A stretch of DNA of 64,000 nt from Neobacillus pocheonensis. GTDB lineage: Bacteria > Bacillota > Bacilli > Bacillales > Cytobacillaceae. The stretch spans positions 1,116,001 to 1,180,000 of the forward strand of contig JAMQCR010000001.1 of assembly GCA_023702235.1 (NCBI GenBank). Direction: 5' to 3'. A program made the position numbers and the translations under genes. This document shows, piece after piece, positions 54,671 to 63,371 of this stretch. Numbering within the stretch: position 1 is the stretch's first letter; the number at the start of each line of letters is the position of its first letter. The notes beneath the pieces are model-generated. The model was not told where the DNA came from. It did no database searches and saw nothing but the letters and a program-made list of their open reading frames with translations.

Positions 54671-54912
54671 AAAGTTCAATCCTTTCTATCGAAAATTCAT
54701 AATTTTTCAACATCTTTGGTTAGTAATTCACCATAGAGTAGTCCATTTTCCTGCTACATGACAAAAGCTATCAAAACAAGACGGAAATCACGAAATAACA
54801 ACATATTTTTGCAAAATGAGCATCCATATCAAAAAATAACAAAAAATTATTGTGAATAGTGAAAAAAAGGTCTAAAATTTGGAGTGGAAATGATGCGGAA
54901 GGAAGGACTAAC

Positions 54913-55749
54913 ATGTGGATAGCAGCTGCATTTGTGACAATGATTAGTTTTGGAACCAATAATACGATTTTCAAGTGGAGCACCGGCAACGGTTTATCGA
55001 AGGTTCATATTCAATTCTTCTTTTATTTTGTTGCTTTTATACTTACCTTTGGATTCGGGATCTCTTATGGAACAGCTCCGATAAATTTACTAACTATTTT
55101 GCTGGGAACGTTGATTGGAATTTTAAATGCAAATGGCAATATTCAAATGTCAAAAGCATTTGAAAAAGGACCAGCTAGCTTAACTTCACCCTTAATAGGA
55201 ACCAATGCTATTTTTCCAATCTTAAGTGCAGGAATTATGTTCCACGAAAAAATTACGCTTATGCAATGGGTTGGAATTGTCGTTATGCTTGGGTCCGCAA
55301 TTGCCATCCAATATTCACCTGTTAAAAATCGGAAAACAAGTTATTTATCTTGGATGATCCGTGTTTTATTGGCTATTTTTTCTTTTGGCTTGTTAGGAAT
55401 ATTAATGAAAACATCCTCTTACCTCCAAATAAATTCATTAAACATACTGATCTCAATGTATGGAGGAGGCTCTGCCTATTTAGCGGTATGTAGTTTACTT
55501 AGGAGAGAAAAATGGAAAAAATCTGAAGTAAATGTAGGAGCATTAGTTGGAATAATTAGCATCCTGGGATATAGTGCATATTTCTATGCCTTACATTCTG
55601 GGATGGCAAGTATTATTTTTCCAGTTGTAAGCTTAAATTGTTTGGTAGTTGTCCTAGCTGGATACTGGATTTTTAAGGAAAAACTAAAACTATATCAAGT
55701 TATTGGTGTTTTTTCAGCTCTACTGGGTATTATTTTTACAAAAATATAA
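54913..55749 (+). CDS. EamA-family (DMT) transporter
   Basis: 278 residues from the ATG at 54913 (MWIAAAFVTMISFGTNNTIF), with GGAAGGA upstream; the longer frame start lacks a ribosome site. Ten membrane helices form two EamA halves, each ending in the conserved G-x-x-(L/I)-x-x-x-G-(I/V) helix (LMQWVGIVVMLGSAIAI and LYQVIGVFSALLGIIF). GPASLTSPLIGTNAIFPILSA is a typical half-repeat motif. Probably exports metabolites or drugs; substrate unknown. Confidence 0.88.
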   Translation: MWIAAAFVTMISFGTNNTIFKWSTGNGLSKVHIQFFFYFVAFILTFGFGISYGTAPINLLTILLGTLIGILNANGNIQMSKAFEKGPASLTSPLIGTNAIFPILSAGIMFHEKITLMQWVGIVVMLGSAIAIQYSPVKNRKTSYLSWMIRVLLAIFSFGLLGILMKTSSYLQINSLNILISMYGGGSAYLAVCSLLRREKWKKSEVNVGALVGIISILGYSAYFYALHSGMASIIFPVVSLNCLVVVLAGYWIFKEKLKLYQVIGVFSALLGIIFTKI

Positions 55750-55788
55750 AATATTATAGGATAATATCAAAATGTTGGGGGAATCACG

Positions 55789-55872
55789 ATGAAACATATT
55801 AGAATCAATCTGGCAGTGGAAAATTGTAAAGAAGCTTTGGAATATAGTATTAATCGATTTCAGGCTTATTAA
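55789..55872 (+). pseudogene. N-terminal stub of a VOC (PhnB-like) protein
   Basis: 27 codons, MKHIRINLAVENCKEALEYS, with GGGGG before the ATG, then a stop. N-L-A-V-E-N-C-K-E-A-L-E-Y is the classic start of PhnB/YdhK-like vicinal-oxygen-chelate proteins. The remainder of such a protein appears on the opposite strand at 56063-56280, so this gene seems to have been cut by a rearrangement. Confidence 0.65.
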
Positions 55873-56014
55873 AAGGGCGACTCGATCTGAAATTACAACG
55901 AAAACGAAATGGATACTTATCATTTTAACCATTTCTTTTTAATCTGATTTATATTGGGTTTGGCTGTTTTGTATTATTTTTTATTACTTTTATGTTTTTT
56001 CCTTTTGGACCATA

Positions 56015-56062
56015 AACAAACAAGGCAGTGGTTTTTGGCCCTCTGCCTTGTTATTTGTTTGC
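56015..56062. terminator. Terminator next to the VOC remnants
   Basis: AACAAGGCAG (56019-56028) pairs perfectly with CTGCCTTGTT (56043-56052), extended by AAACA/TGTTT. It follows the minus-strand VOC remnant stop. Confidence 0.75.
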
Positions 56063-56280
56063 CTATTTTGCAAAATTTAATCCCCAAGTAATTCGATATA
56101 AATCTGTTACCACACCATGTTTTGCTCCCCAGAATGTATCTTGTAATGAAATTTAACCTTAGCATCCTTCGCCAACGCTTCAAAAATTCTGGTGATTTCC
56201 TCTTCCATTGATATGTAACTCACTGTGTATGTACTTTCCTTCATGGCCTTTGAACGATTCAACCCCATCTGCATAACAAT
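56063..56280 (-). pseudogene. C-terminal part of a VOC (PhnB-like) gene, frameshifted and internally deleted
   Basis: On the minus strand one frame reads VESFKGHEGKYIHSELHI, a second continues SMEEEITRIFEALAKDAKV, and a third gives DTFWGAKHGVVTDLYRITWG to a TAG at 56063. These are consecutive PhnB-family motifs (F-KGHEGKYIH-ELHIN; EEI-RIF-AL; DTFWGA-(K/R)-x-G-x-V-x-D). The middle ~30 residues are missing between the first two pieces. With the stub at 55789 on the other strand this looks like one gene broken by inversion and deletion. Confidence 0.7.
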
Positions 56281-56534
56281 GCTATAGCTAGGAGAATATA
56301 AAATGGAACAACCCAATAACCAAGTGTAATCGGTCCATTCGTTGTGGTCCAATCGGAATGCCCCTTCTGAAAGAAGCCTGTATTGAATTTTATGATCAGC
56401 TCCCCAATGATAAAAACTGCCACAATGCCTGCATAAATGCTAAGATACCAAGTTTTCACCTTTTTAGTAGTACCGAAAAGGAGTAAGAAAACAACAACCA
56501 AATAGCCAATTGATACCCATTCCAGACTAATCAC
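56259..56534 (-). CDS. Small membrane protein, possibly truncated by the adjacent rearrangement
   Basis: 91 residues from a GTG at 56534 with only GGGAATGAG upstream. Three hydrophobic helices: VSIGYLVVVFLLLFG, WYLSIYAGIVAVFIIGELIIKF, and GYWVVPFYILLAIALL. Its last residues run into the VOC remnant (the reading frames overlap around 56260-56285). The original C-terminus may therefore have been lost at the junction. Family not recognised. Confidence 0.5.
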   Translation of the reverse strand: MISLEWVSIGYLVVVFLLLFGTTKKVKTWYLSIYAGIVAVFIIGELIIKFNTGFFQKGHSDWTTTNGPITLGYWVVPFYILLAIALLCRWG

Positions 56535-56623
56535 CTCATTCCCGTTAATGATTTTATTTATTTTGCTTAATTATATAACATTTTGAAAATACAACTTATC
56601 GTTTAGGAAAAATAAGTAAATAA

Positions 56624-56758
56624 ATGCTGAAAAAAATAGCTGCTCTGCTAATGAACTTTTCATATGGACTACGCGTAACCCAGGTATTGACCACATCTGA
56701 AGAGGATAAAGTGGAAACAAGTGACATTTTTAACGTGATTATGAAGACTTTATCATAA
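56624..56758 (+). pseudogene. Short fragment resembling the end of a TetR-type regulator
   Basis: 44 codons, MLKKIAALLMNFSYGLRVTQ onwards, ending SDIFNVIMKTLS. No ribosome site. The helix-GLRV-helix pattern and the ...I-x-x-(I/V)-M-K-T-L ending recall the last two helices of TetR-family effector domains. The surrounding 56535-57000 region has no other gene I can support and looks like degraded DNA. Confidence 0.3.
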
Positions 56759-57044
56759 AACCTTTTAGGACCTTGTTTCTAGGGTTTTAGAAGTACATAA
56801 CATACCGGGGAGCGGTTTATTGGAAAAGAGGTGACCAGGATGGAGATTCACTCCTTGTTGTTTTGAAAAAAAGATGGGATAACAAAAGATCAAAGGTCTT
56901 GGGATGATACCAGAAAATTAAGCATAGAATTTAATAAAGTGTAGAAGATTTTTCTAAAATGAATTTAGTTAAATTTTATGCTATGAAAATATTTTTATGG
57001 TATAGTAAGTAACGGAAATAAATATAATCCGCTCGTATGGCGGA

Positions 57045-57113
57045 AGAGGTTCTAGCACCCCTCTCAAAAAAAACTAAGTGAAACAGTACTGCTTCCTTAG
57101 TAGTGCTGTTTTT
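57045..57113 (+). promoter_or_regulatory. PreQ1-I riboswitch with terminator
   Basis: AGAGGTTCTAGCACCCCTCT (57045-57064) is the aptamer stem-loop; the A-rich tail ending ACTAAG (57073-57078) makes the H-type pseudoknot. ACTAAG is also complementary to CTTAGT (57096-57101) inside the terminator AACAGTACT...AGTGCTGTT (57082-57110, then TTT). Pairing of ACTAAG with CTTAGT would form an antiterminator. PreQ1 should lock the pseudoknot, free the terminator and stop queCDE transcription. Confidence 0.93.
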
Positions 57114-57136
57114 CTATTTTAAGGAGATTGAAAGAT

Positions 57137-57795
57137 ATGGAAAACAGTAAAGCGCTGGTTGTATTTAGTGGTGGGCAGGATAGTACGACCTGTTTATTTT
57201 GGGCATTGGACCGATTTAAAGAAGTAGAAGCAGTGACTTTTGATTATAATCAGCGGCACAGCCTTGAAATCGAGTGTGCAAAGAATATTGCGGATGAGCT
57301 TGGAGTAAAGCACCATATACTAGATATGGCTCTTTTAAATCAATTAGCTCCAAGTGCGTTAACCAGGAATGATATTGAAGTGAAAGAAGGAGAAGATGGT
57401 GAACTTCCTTCTTCGTTTGTACCGGGAAGGAATTTAATCTTTCTATCATTTGCCGGAATTTTGGCAAGCCAAATTGGTGCTGCCCATATTGTCACCGGTG
57501 TTTGTGAGACCGACTTTAGTGGCTATCCTGATTGCAGAGATGTTTTTGTGAAATCACTAAATGTTACATTAAACCTATCAATGAACTACAGTTCGTTATT
57601 CATACACCACTTATGTGGCTTAATAAAGCAGAAACTTGGGAATTAGCGGATCAATTAGATGCCTTAGATTTTGTCAGGGAAAAGACCTTAACTTGTTATA
57701 ACGGAATTATCGCTGATGGCTGTGGTGAATGTCCTTCCTGTAAGCTAAGGCAGAAAGGCTTAAAAGAATACTTGAAAGCTCGAAGGGAGTTTTAA
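57137..57795 (+). CDS. queC: 7-Cyano-7-deazaguanine synthase QueC (one-base frameshift)
   Basis: Converts 7-carboxy-7-deazaguanine to preQ0 with ATP and ammonia. It starts [22 protein letters not shown] (ATP pyrophosphatase P-loop SGGQDS), with AAGGAG ten bases upstream. The frame changes near 57582: AACTACAGTTC should read AACTACCAGTTC. Then come [13 protein letters not shown] and the zinc site [22 protein letters not shown]. Repaired it has 219 residues, as in B. subtilis. All catalytic and zinc residues are present. Confidence 0.93.
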
Positions 57796-57800
57796 CAACC

Positions 57801-58283
57801 ATGTATGGTTTTCGAATTGTCGATAAACTCCAGAAAATTGATGAAGATATTCAAAAAGAACAATTAAAATATCATTCTAAGCGGGTATTGGTAAGTAAGG
57901 AATTTACCTTTGACGCCGCCCATCATTTGCACAATTATGAAGGGAAATGCAAGAATTTACATGGCCACACGTATCGATTGATTTTTGGCTTGAGTGGTTT
58001 TGTCGATGAACGTGGCTTAATGATTGATTTTGGCGATATTAAAGAAATCTGGAAAAATGAAATTGAAATACATCTTGATCATAAATATTTAAATGAAACC
58101 TTACCGCTAATGAACACGACAGCAGAAAATATGGTGGTTTGGATTTACGAAAAAATGGCGGAGTCGCTACAAAAAGAAGGCAGACAGAAGCAATACTTAG
58201 GGGCGAGAGTGGAATTTGTTCGTTTGTTTGAAACTCCCACTAGCTATGCGGAAGCCAGAAGGGAGTGGATCGAGTGTGAGTAA
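57801..58283 (+). CDS. queD: 6-Carboxy-tetrahydropterin synthase QueD
   Basis: 160 residues of the PTPS family. Zinc histidines lie in FTFDAAHHLHNYEGKCKNLHGHTY, with the catalytic Cys inside (KCKNLHGH); HLDHKYLNE and MNTTAENMVVWIYEKM follow. It turns dihydroneopterin triphosphate into 6-carboxytetrahydropterin in queuosine synthesis. It starts five bases after queC and overlaps queE by eight bases. Confidence 0.94.
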   Translation: MYGFRIVDKLQKIDEDIQKEQLKYHSKRVLVSKEFTFDAAHHLHNYEGKCKNLHGHTYRLIFGLSGFVDERGLMIDFGDIKEIWKNEIEIHLDHKYLNETLPLMNTTAENMVVWIYEKMAESLQKEGRQKQYLGARVEFVRLFETPTSYAEARREWIECE

Positions 58284-59005
58284 AATACCTGTTTTAGAAA
58301 ATATTTGGCCCAACCATTCAAGGCGAAGGCATGGTCATTGGACAGAAAACGATGTTTGTTAGAACGGCAGGCTGTGATTATTCCTGCAGTTGGTGCGATT
58401 CATCCTTTACATGGGATGGAAGCGGGAAAGAAGATACAAAAATGATGAATGCCGAGGAAATATGGGAAGAGCTGAAGCGCCTTGGAGGAGAGGGATTTTC
58501 CTTTGTGACCATTTCCGGAGGTAATCCGGCATTATTAAAAAATCTTGATTGTTTAATAGAGCTTTTAAAGGAAAATCATATAAAAGTTTGTTTAGAAACA
58601 CAAGGAAGCAAGTGGCAGGATTGGTTTTTGGCGATTGATGAATTAACGATTTCGCCAAAGCCGCCAAGCTCAGGAATGGAAACCGACTTTACCGTACTTG
58701 ATTCAATAATTAAAAGACTAGAGTCTAATGATTCAGCAAAACATGTTAGTTTGAAGGTTGTCATATTTGATGAACAGGACTATGAATATGCAAAGAGAGT
58801 TTACGAACGATATCCTAATGTTCCCTTCTTTTTACAGGTTGGAAATGATGACATAACGACCACAGATAATCAGAAGTTAATTCGAAGAATGTTAAATAAA
58901 TATGATTGGCTGATTAATAAAGTCATCGCTGACCATGAATTTACGAATGTTAAAGTTCTTCCGCAATTGCACACCTACTTGTGGGGGAATAAAAGAGGGG
59001 TGTAG
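58276..59005 (+). CDS. queE: 7-Carboxy-7-deazaguanine synthase QueE (frameshift near the start)
   Basis: Radical SAM enzyme of queuosine synthesis. A GTG at 58276 begins V-S-K-I-P-V-L-E; an extra A near 58300 (GAAAATATTT for GAAATATTT) then breaks the frame, which resumes as I-F-G-P-T-I-Q-G-E-G-M-V-I-G-Q-K. The cluster motif CDYSCSWC (CxxxCxxC, with the short QueE spacing) follows, then TISGGNPALL and LETQGSKW. Repaired it has ~242 residues, the expected length. Overlap with queD implies coupling. Confidence 0.92.
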
Positions 59006-59048
59006 AACAAAAATGTCTATCCAGTTTTTGGATAGACATTTTTGTTCT
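59004..59048 (+). terminator. Terminator after the que operon
   Basis: A perfect 19-bp stem starting AGAACAAAAATGTCTATCC, loop of six bases. Confidence 0.88.
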
Positions 59049-59097
59049 GGAAACAATAGGTGAAAACCATATTTCTTAGAACAAAGTGAGGGGTTTT

Positions 59098-59826
59098 ATG
59101 AAAAAAATAGTAATCCTTTGTCTTCTTATTGTGGGAATTCCTACGCAAGTATTTGCTCAGCAAAAGGTTCCTATTTTAGTTTACCACTCTATCGATGAGT
59201 TTCAGGGTCATGGGATAAAGGAGTTATATGTAACACCTGGTAATTTTGAGGAACAAATGACCTATCTCAAAAATCATGGGTATACCTTATTAACTTTTGA
59301 ACGTTGGCAAGATATTAAGAAAGTAAATAAACCTATTTTCATCACATTTGACGACGGATATAAAAATAATCTGAATGCATTCGCCATTTTTCAAAAGTTG
59401 GAAACCAAACATTTTAAGCCCACAGGTACAATATTTGTTATCTCTGATTTTATTGGTCGTTCCAACCGATTATCGAAATCCGATATAAAAATGATGGTTG
59501 CTTCGGAGCTAATCTCGATCCAGTCACATACAGCAACACATCCTGATCTGACAAAAATTGTGAATTACGAATATGAATTGAAAGGGTCAAAAGAAAAAAT
59601 TGAAAAAATATCAGGCAAACCCGTTCTTGCTCTTGCCTATCCTTATGGAAGCTTTAATGAAAAGGTAGTCACTGAGACAATGAAATACTATCATTTTGGG
59701 ATTACGACAACGCCAGAACTATTTTCTGAAAAAGACAGTAAAAACGAACTCTATCTTATCCCTAGAATCTATGTGAAATATTCAACAACAGTCAATGACT
59801 TTGCAAAAGCCTTGAAGGCAGAATAA
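59098..59826 (+). CDS. Secreted polysaccharide deacetylase
   Basis: 242 residues from the ATG at 59098 (MKKIVILCLLIVGIPTQVFA), with GAGGGG upstream. A signal peptide ends near VFAQ. NodB domain: YHSIDEFQGHG, ITFDDGYKNN (motif 1, catalytic Asp), SHTATHPDL (motif 2, metal His), LAYPYGSFNE (motif 3), and a closing LIPRIYVK. Removes N-acetyl groups from peptidoglycan or another wall or biofilm polymer outside the cell. Monocistronic. Confidence 0.9.
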   Translation: MKKIVILCLLIVGIPTQVFAQQKVPILVYHSIDEFQGHGIKELYVTPGNFEEQMTYLKNHGYTLLTFERWQDIKKVNKPIFITFDDGYKNNLNAFAIFQKLETKHFKPTGTIFVISDFIGRSNRLSKSDIKMMVASELISIQSHTATHPDLTKIVNYEYELKGSKEKIEKISGKPVLALAYPYGSFNEKVVTETMKYYHFGITTTPELFSEKDSKNELYLIPRIYVKYSTTVNDFAKALKAE

Positions 59827-59859
59827 AGATATATTTTGGCAATTAGAGGATACTTTGTC

Positions 59860-59936
59860 GTTGTTCGAGCTTAAAATCATAGCCACTAACCTAGAACTAT
59901 GTAAATTCGTAACCAGAGTAGATAAGCCCGAACAAC
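59860..59936. repeat. 77-nt palindromic element, possibly a structured RNA
   Basis: GTTGTTCGAGCTTA (59860-59873) pairs with TAAGCCCGAACAAC (59923-59936) in 13 of 14 positions, with a single A-C mismatch. The 49-nt interior contains CATAG/CTATG (59878-59882, 59897-59901). It lies in the 317-bp gap 59827-60143, which holds no ORF. It could be an interspersed repeat of Bacillus type or a non-coding RNA. Confidence 0.55.
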
Positions 59937-60143
59937 TTTATCTCCGAGTAATATAATAAACTATTCTTTTTAAGAACTGATGACTAGTATGTTAACAATT
60001 TGTAACGATTAAACTACAAATGAAGCATCAAATAGAAATGTAAATAATGATAATACTTTGTAAACTCCCCGAAACTTTCATGTAATTAATCATCGGTATA
60101 ATAAGATAAACATAATAAAGATATTATTCGGGCGGGTGTTTGT

Positions 60144-60485
60144 ATGGAAGAAACGTTAGTAAAATCCTATTTGCAGAAATCATTAGATGAATGGAAAGAT
60201 GATATTACCATCGTACTAGATGAAATTGCTAAGGAATATGAGGAAGTTGCCCAGGAATTGAAAGTCTACTCTTATAAATATGGCATCACTAAACAAGTGA
60301 TCCAATCAACAGTAAACGAAGAGATTATTGAAAAAATTCGCCAAATGTACCATAAACCGTTTGAAGAGAGCTATAATCAGCTTAAAGAATACATACGTGA
60401 CCTAGAAGAAAAAAAACGGGTATTTCAAATGTTCATACAAAAGATTGAAGAAGTGACAAGAAAAGAATCTGCTAAGATAACGTAA
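60144..60485 (+). CDS. Hypothetical helical protein
   Basis: 113 residues, almost wholly alpha-helical and charged: DITIVLDEIAKEYEEVAQELKVYSYKYG in the first half, then QLKEYIRDLEEKKRVFQMFIQKIEEVTRKE, a coiled coil. No cysteines, signal or membrane segment. GGGCGGG is the only ribosome-like sequence upstream. I do not recognise it. It has a terminator (60504) and stands alone. Confidence 0.7.
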   Translation: MEETLVKSYLQKSLDEWKDDITIVLDEIAKEYEEVAQELKVYSYKYGITKQVIQSTVNEEIIEKIRQMYHKPFEESYNQLKEYIRDLEEKKRVFQMFIQKIEEVTRKESAKIT

Positions 60486-60503
60486 TAATAACAATATGAC
60501 TAG

Positions 60504-60541
60504 AAGCAGTCTGACCATTTATTGGACAGGTTGCTTTTTTC
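60504..60541 (+). terminator. Terminator after the helical protein gene
   Basis: AGCAGTCTGACC pairs imperfectly with GGACAGGTTGCT, followed by T6. Confidence 0.75.
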
Positions 60542-60633
60542 TTGTGAAGAAAATCGATATTTGCCGACGTAACCAGCGGCAAAGTGCTTTGCATATATTG
60601 ATTAGAAGGATTGTAAAGTGAGGTGTGAAACAA

Positions 60634-62135
60634 ATGATCACAGCGATAATCGGAAATAAAACTTATCATATTCCAGAAAATCTTGAAGAGTATTTCAATC
60701 GATTTCGTTCACAAGTCATTGGCATGAACCAAGAATTTGATTCACCCTTTGGAAAAAAGAGAATCATCTATGGAGACTGGACCGCTAGTGGAAGACTTTA
60801 TCGGCCGATTGAACAAAAAATATCTGAAGTGTTTGGCCCTTTATGGCGAATACTCATACTGAATCAAATATAACCAGTTTAATGATGACAGGAATCTATA
60901 AACAATCAAAGAAAATAATAAAGGAACATGTTAATGCAAATGAAAGTGATGTAGTAATCCTTGAGGGATTCGGAATGACATCTGTGATGAATAAATTTCA
61001 AAGAATAATGGGAATTAGAGTACCAGACCGGTGGAAAGATCGCGTGAATTTGTCTGTTAAAGAACGTCCAGTTATTTTCCTTACACATATGGAGCACCAT
61101 TCAAATCAAACTACCTGGCTTGAAACGTTGGGTGAAGTAGTGTTAATGAGCCCTGGTGAAAATGGAGAGGTGGATATTAATCATTTAGATAAACTTCTCC
61201 ATCAATATAAGGATCGGACACTAAAGATTGGATCGTTTACGGCTTGTTCGAATGTGACGGGTATTCAAACCCCTTATCACCAATTAGCTAAAGTAATGCA
61301 TCAACACGGTGGAATTTGTTTTGTTGATTTTGCTGCTTCGGCTCCTTATATCAACATTGATATGCATCCGCAAGACCCGATGGAGAAGTTAGACGCTATT
61401 TTTTTCTCACCACACAAGTTTTTAGGTGGGCCAGGGTCGAGCGGGGTTTTGGTCTTTGACTCGAGTTTATATAAAAATAATGTCCCAGACCATCCCGGTG
61501 GCGGAACGGTTATGTGGACAAATCCGTGGGGTGAACATCAATATTACGACGACATTGAGCTCCGTGAAGATGGCGGGACACCGGGGATCCTACAAGGAAT
61601 TCGAACAGCCCTTTGCTTAAACTTAAAAAAACAGATGGGTGTAGAAAATATCTTAAAAAGAGAAAAAGAACAGTTAAGATTATTACTAAGTTATTTAGAA
61701 AAAATCCCAACGGTTCACATATTAGATGGCCATATTAAGAACCGTTTGGGCATTGTTTCATTTTATATTGAAAATATTCATTATAATTTAATTGTGCGAT
61801 TGTTAAATGATCGGTTTGGCTTCCAAGTACGGGGCGGGTGTTCATGTGCGGGAACTTACGGTCATTATCTTTACCATATTGATCCAAATAAATCTAAACA
61901 AATTACCGATAAAATCGATCAAGGTGACTTATCTGATAAGCCAGGTTGGGTACGTTTTTCTATACACCCGATCATGACAAATGAGGAGATTCTATTGTTT
62001 ATAAAAGCTGTTAAAGAGATTATTAATAACATTGGAGAGTGGAAAAAAGATTATATTTATGATGTGTCAAGCAATGATTATTTTTATATTCACCACATAA
62101 GAGAAGATATGGCACCACTTTTTCGGTTTGAATGA
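60634..62135 (+). CDS. Aminotransferase class V / cysteine-desulfurase-like PLP enzyme (one-base frameshift)
   Basis: Start ATG 60634 (MITAIIGNKTYHIPENLEEY), with GTGAGG ten bases upstream. The first frame ends as WRILILNQI; restoring one T near 60842 (CCTTTATGG to CCTTTTATGG) gives FMANTHTESN and ~500 residues. PLP-binding Lys is in FSPHKFLGGPGSSG; HMEHHSNQTTWLE, CFVDFAASAPY and RGGCSCAGTYGHYL (a C-terminal Cys as in desulfurases) are present. Fold type I. The physiological substrate is unclear: selenocysteine lyase, desulfurase or C-S lyase are possible. It is alone, without isc/suf genes. Confidence 0.83.
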
Positions 62136-62141
62136 TAGAAG

Positions 62142-62187
62142 AAAACGCCTACCCATAGTCATGGTAACTGTGATAGGCGTTTTTTTA
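62142..62187. terminator. Convergent terminator
   Basis: AAAACGCCTA pairs with TAGGCGTTTT, with inner imperfect pairing; T7 on the plus strand. It lies between the class V enzyme gene and the convergent cidB. Confidence 0.8.
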
Positions 62188-62880
62188 GTGAATATGAACG
62201 AAACTCATTAATGCCGGAATTAACGACATCCCCCAAAATAATGTAATCCAAGCAGCGAAAATCATTGCCAGTGTTGAAAAAGTCGCTTCTTGTTCACCAT
62301 AATCCATTGCTTTGTTCGTTCCAGATCCATGAGCGGCCGTACCAAGAGCTAACCCTTTTGCAATTGGGGCTTTAATTGATAATCCTTTAATTACCAATGG
62401 TCCAATAACACCACCAATTATTCCGGTCATGATTACGAATACTGTGGTTAGGGTTGGAAGACCTCCAATTTCTTTTGATACTTCGATTGCAATAGGGGTT
62501 GTAATCGACCTTGGGAGAATACTCAAGATAAAATCAGGTCTGAAATGAAATAACTCGGAAAGTCCAAACGAAGAAAAAATGGCGATTAGCGTACCCATTG
62601 TGATGCTAATTAATATGGTTCCTATATATTTCTTTACTAAATGAAAGTGTTTGTAAACTGGAATAGCAAAGGCGACAGTTGCAGGCCCTAACATATATGT
62701 TAACCATTTGGACGCATCTAAATATTGATTTGCTGACACGTGCATAAAACTAATCAATATAATTAGAGCTATTGGTGCTATTACTAGTGGGTACAAAAAT
62801 GGAAACGCCCATTTCGTATAAACCTTTTTACTTACCCTGTATGCGATATAGGTAACAATCGTAAATAAAACCATACTCAT
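62185..62880 (-). CDS. cidB: LrgB/CidB family membrane protein
   Basis: 231 residues, seven or so membrane helices. Conserved stretches: LGPATVAFAIPVYKHFHLVKKY, LPRSITTPIAIEVSKEIGGLPTLTTVFVIMTGIIGGVIGP, and LALGTAAHGSGTNKAM. Partner of the CidA/LrgA holin-like protein; the pair affects murein hydrolase export and, in B. subtilis, YwbH-type or pyruvate-uptake-type roles. It overlaps cidA (ATGA), so the two are co-translated. Confidence 0.9.
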   Translation of the reverse strand: MSMVLFTIVTYIAYRVSKKVYTKWAFPFLYPLVIAPIALIILISFMHVSANQYLDASKWLTYMLGPATVAFAIPVYKHFHLVKKYIGTILISITMGTLIAIFSSFGLSELFHFRPDFILSILPRSITTPIAIEVSKEIGGLPTLTTVFVIMTGIIGGVIGPLVIKGLSIKAPIAKGLALGTAAHGSGTNKAMDYGEQEATFSTLAMIFAAWITLFWGMSLIPALMSFVHIH

Positions 62881-63245
62881 AGGGCGGCACTTCGCTTTCG
62901 ATTATAAAGCTTCTCAGCAATAAAAGCTGTTGAACCCATTACAATTAACGTACTAAAGCCAATTAAGACAACCAATTCAATCCCTTGCCAGCCTAAAATT
63001 TGTTTGTAATTGACGATACCAACAGCAGAAGGAACGAAGAAAAGTAGTAATTCAGCTAAAAGCCATTTACCACCTTGTTCCACCCATTCAAGTTTTACAA
63101 TTTTAAGTAGTAACGCTAAGAATAATAGGATTAATCCAATCATCGAAGCAGGAATCGGCACAGTTATTAACAACTTAATCCCTAAACCCAAAAATAAAAA
63201 AAGATGAATAAATAATATTTGCATGATAATCTTGATTAATTTCAT
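62877..63245 (-). CDS. cidA: CidA/LrgA family holin-like protein
   Basis: 122 residues from the ATG at 63245 (MKLIKIIMQILFIHLFLFLG), with TTAGGAAGG upstream. Four membrane helices; the family hallmark is IPASMIGLILLFLALLLKIVKLEWVEQGGKWLLAELLLFFVPSAVGIVNY. It oligomerises in the membrane like a phage holin. It is followed by cidB and preceded by a LysR gene, the usual cidR-cidA-cidB arrangement. Confidence 0.92.
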   Translation of the reverse strand: MKLIKIIMQILFIHLFLFLGLGIKLLITVPIPASMIGLILLFLALLLKIVKLEWVEQGGKWLLAELLLFFVPSAVGIVNYKQILGWQGIELVVLIGFSTLIVMGSTAFIAEKLYNRKRSAAL

Positions 63246-63267
63246 CGTAACAACCTTCCTAATAAAT

Positions 63268-63295
63268 GAAAGGAGCTTGAATAGCTCCTTTTTCA
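63268..63295 (-). other. Hairpin in the cidA leader
   Basis: AAAGGAGC and GCTCCTTT are perfectly complementary around a 7-nt loop, 25 bp before cidA. On the minus strand no U-run follows (TCATTTATT). The gap 63246-63371 also holds the cidA promoter. It may be a weak attenuator, or the terminator of a plus-strand transcript. Confidence 0.4.
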
Positions 63296-63371
63296 TTTCG
63301 TATTTACTACGTAATGTTACGACGAATTTAGTTATTCGTAAAATACATAATTAGAATAATATGTATAACTT

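Noticed and set aside
55974-56183. 69-codon minus-strand ORF
   Set aside because: It reads through the terminator; the real content is the end of the VOC remnant in another frame.
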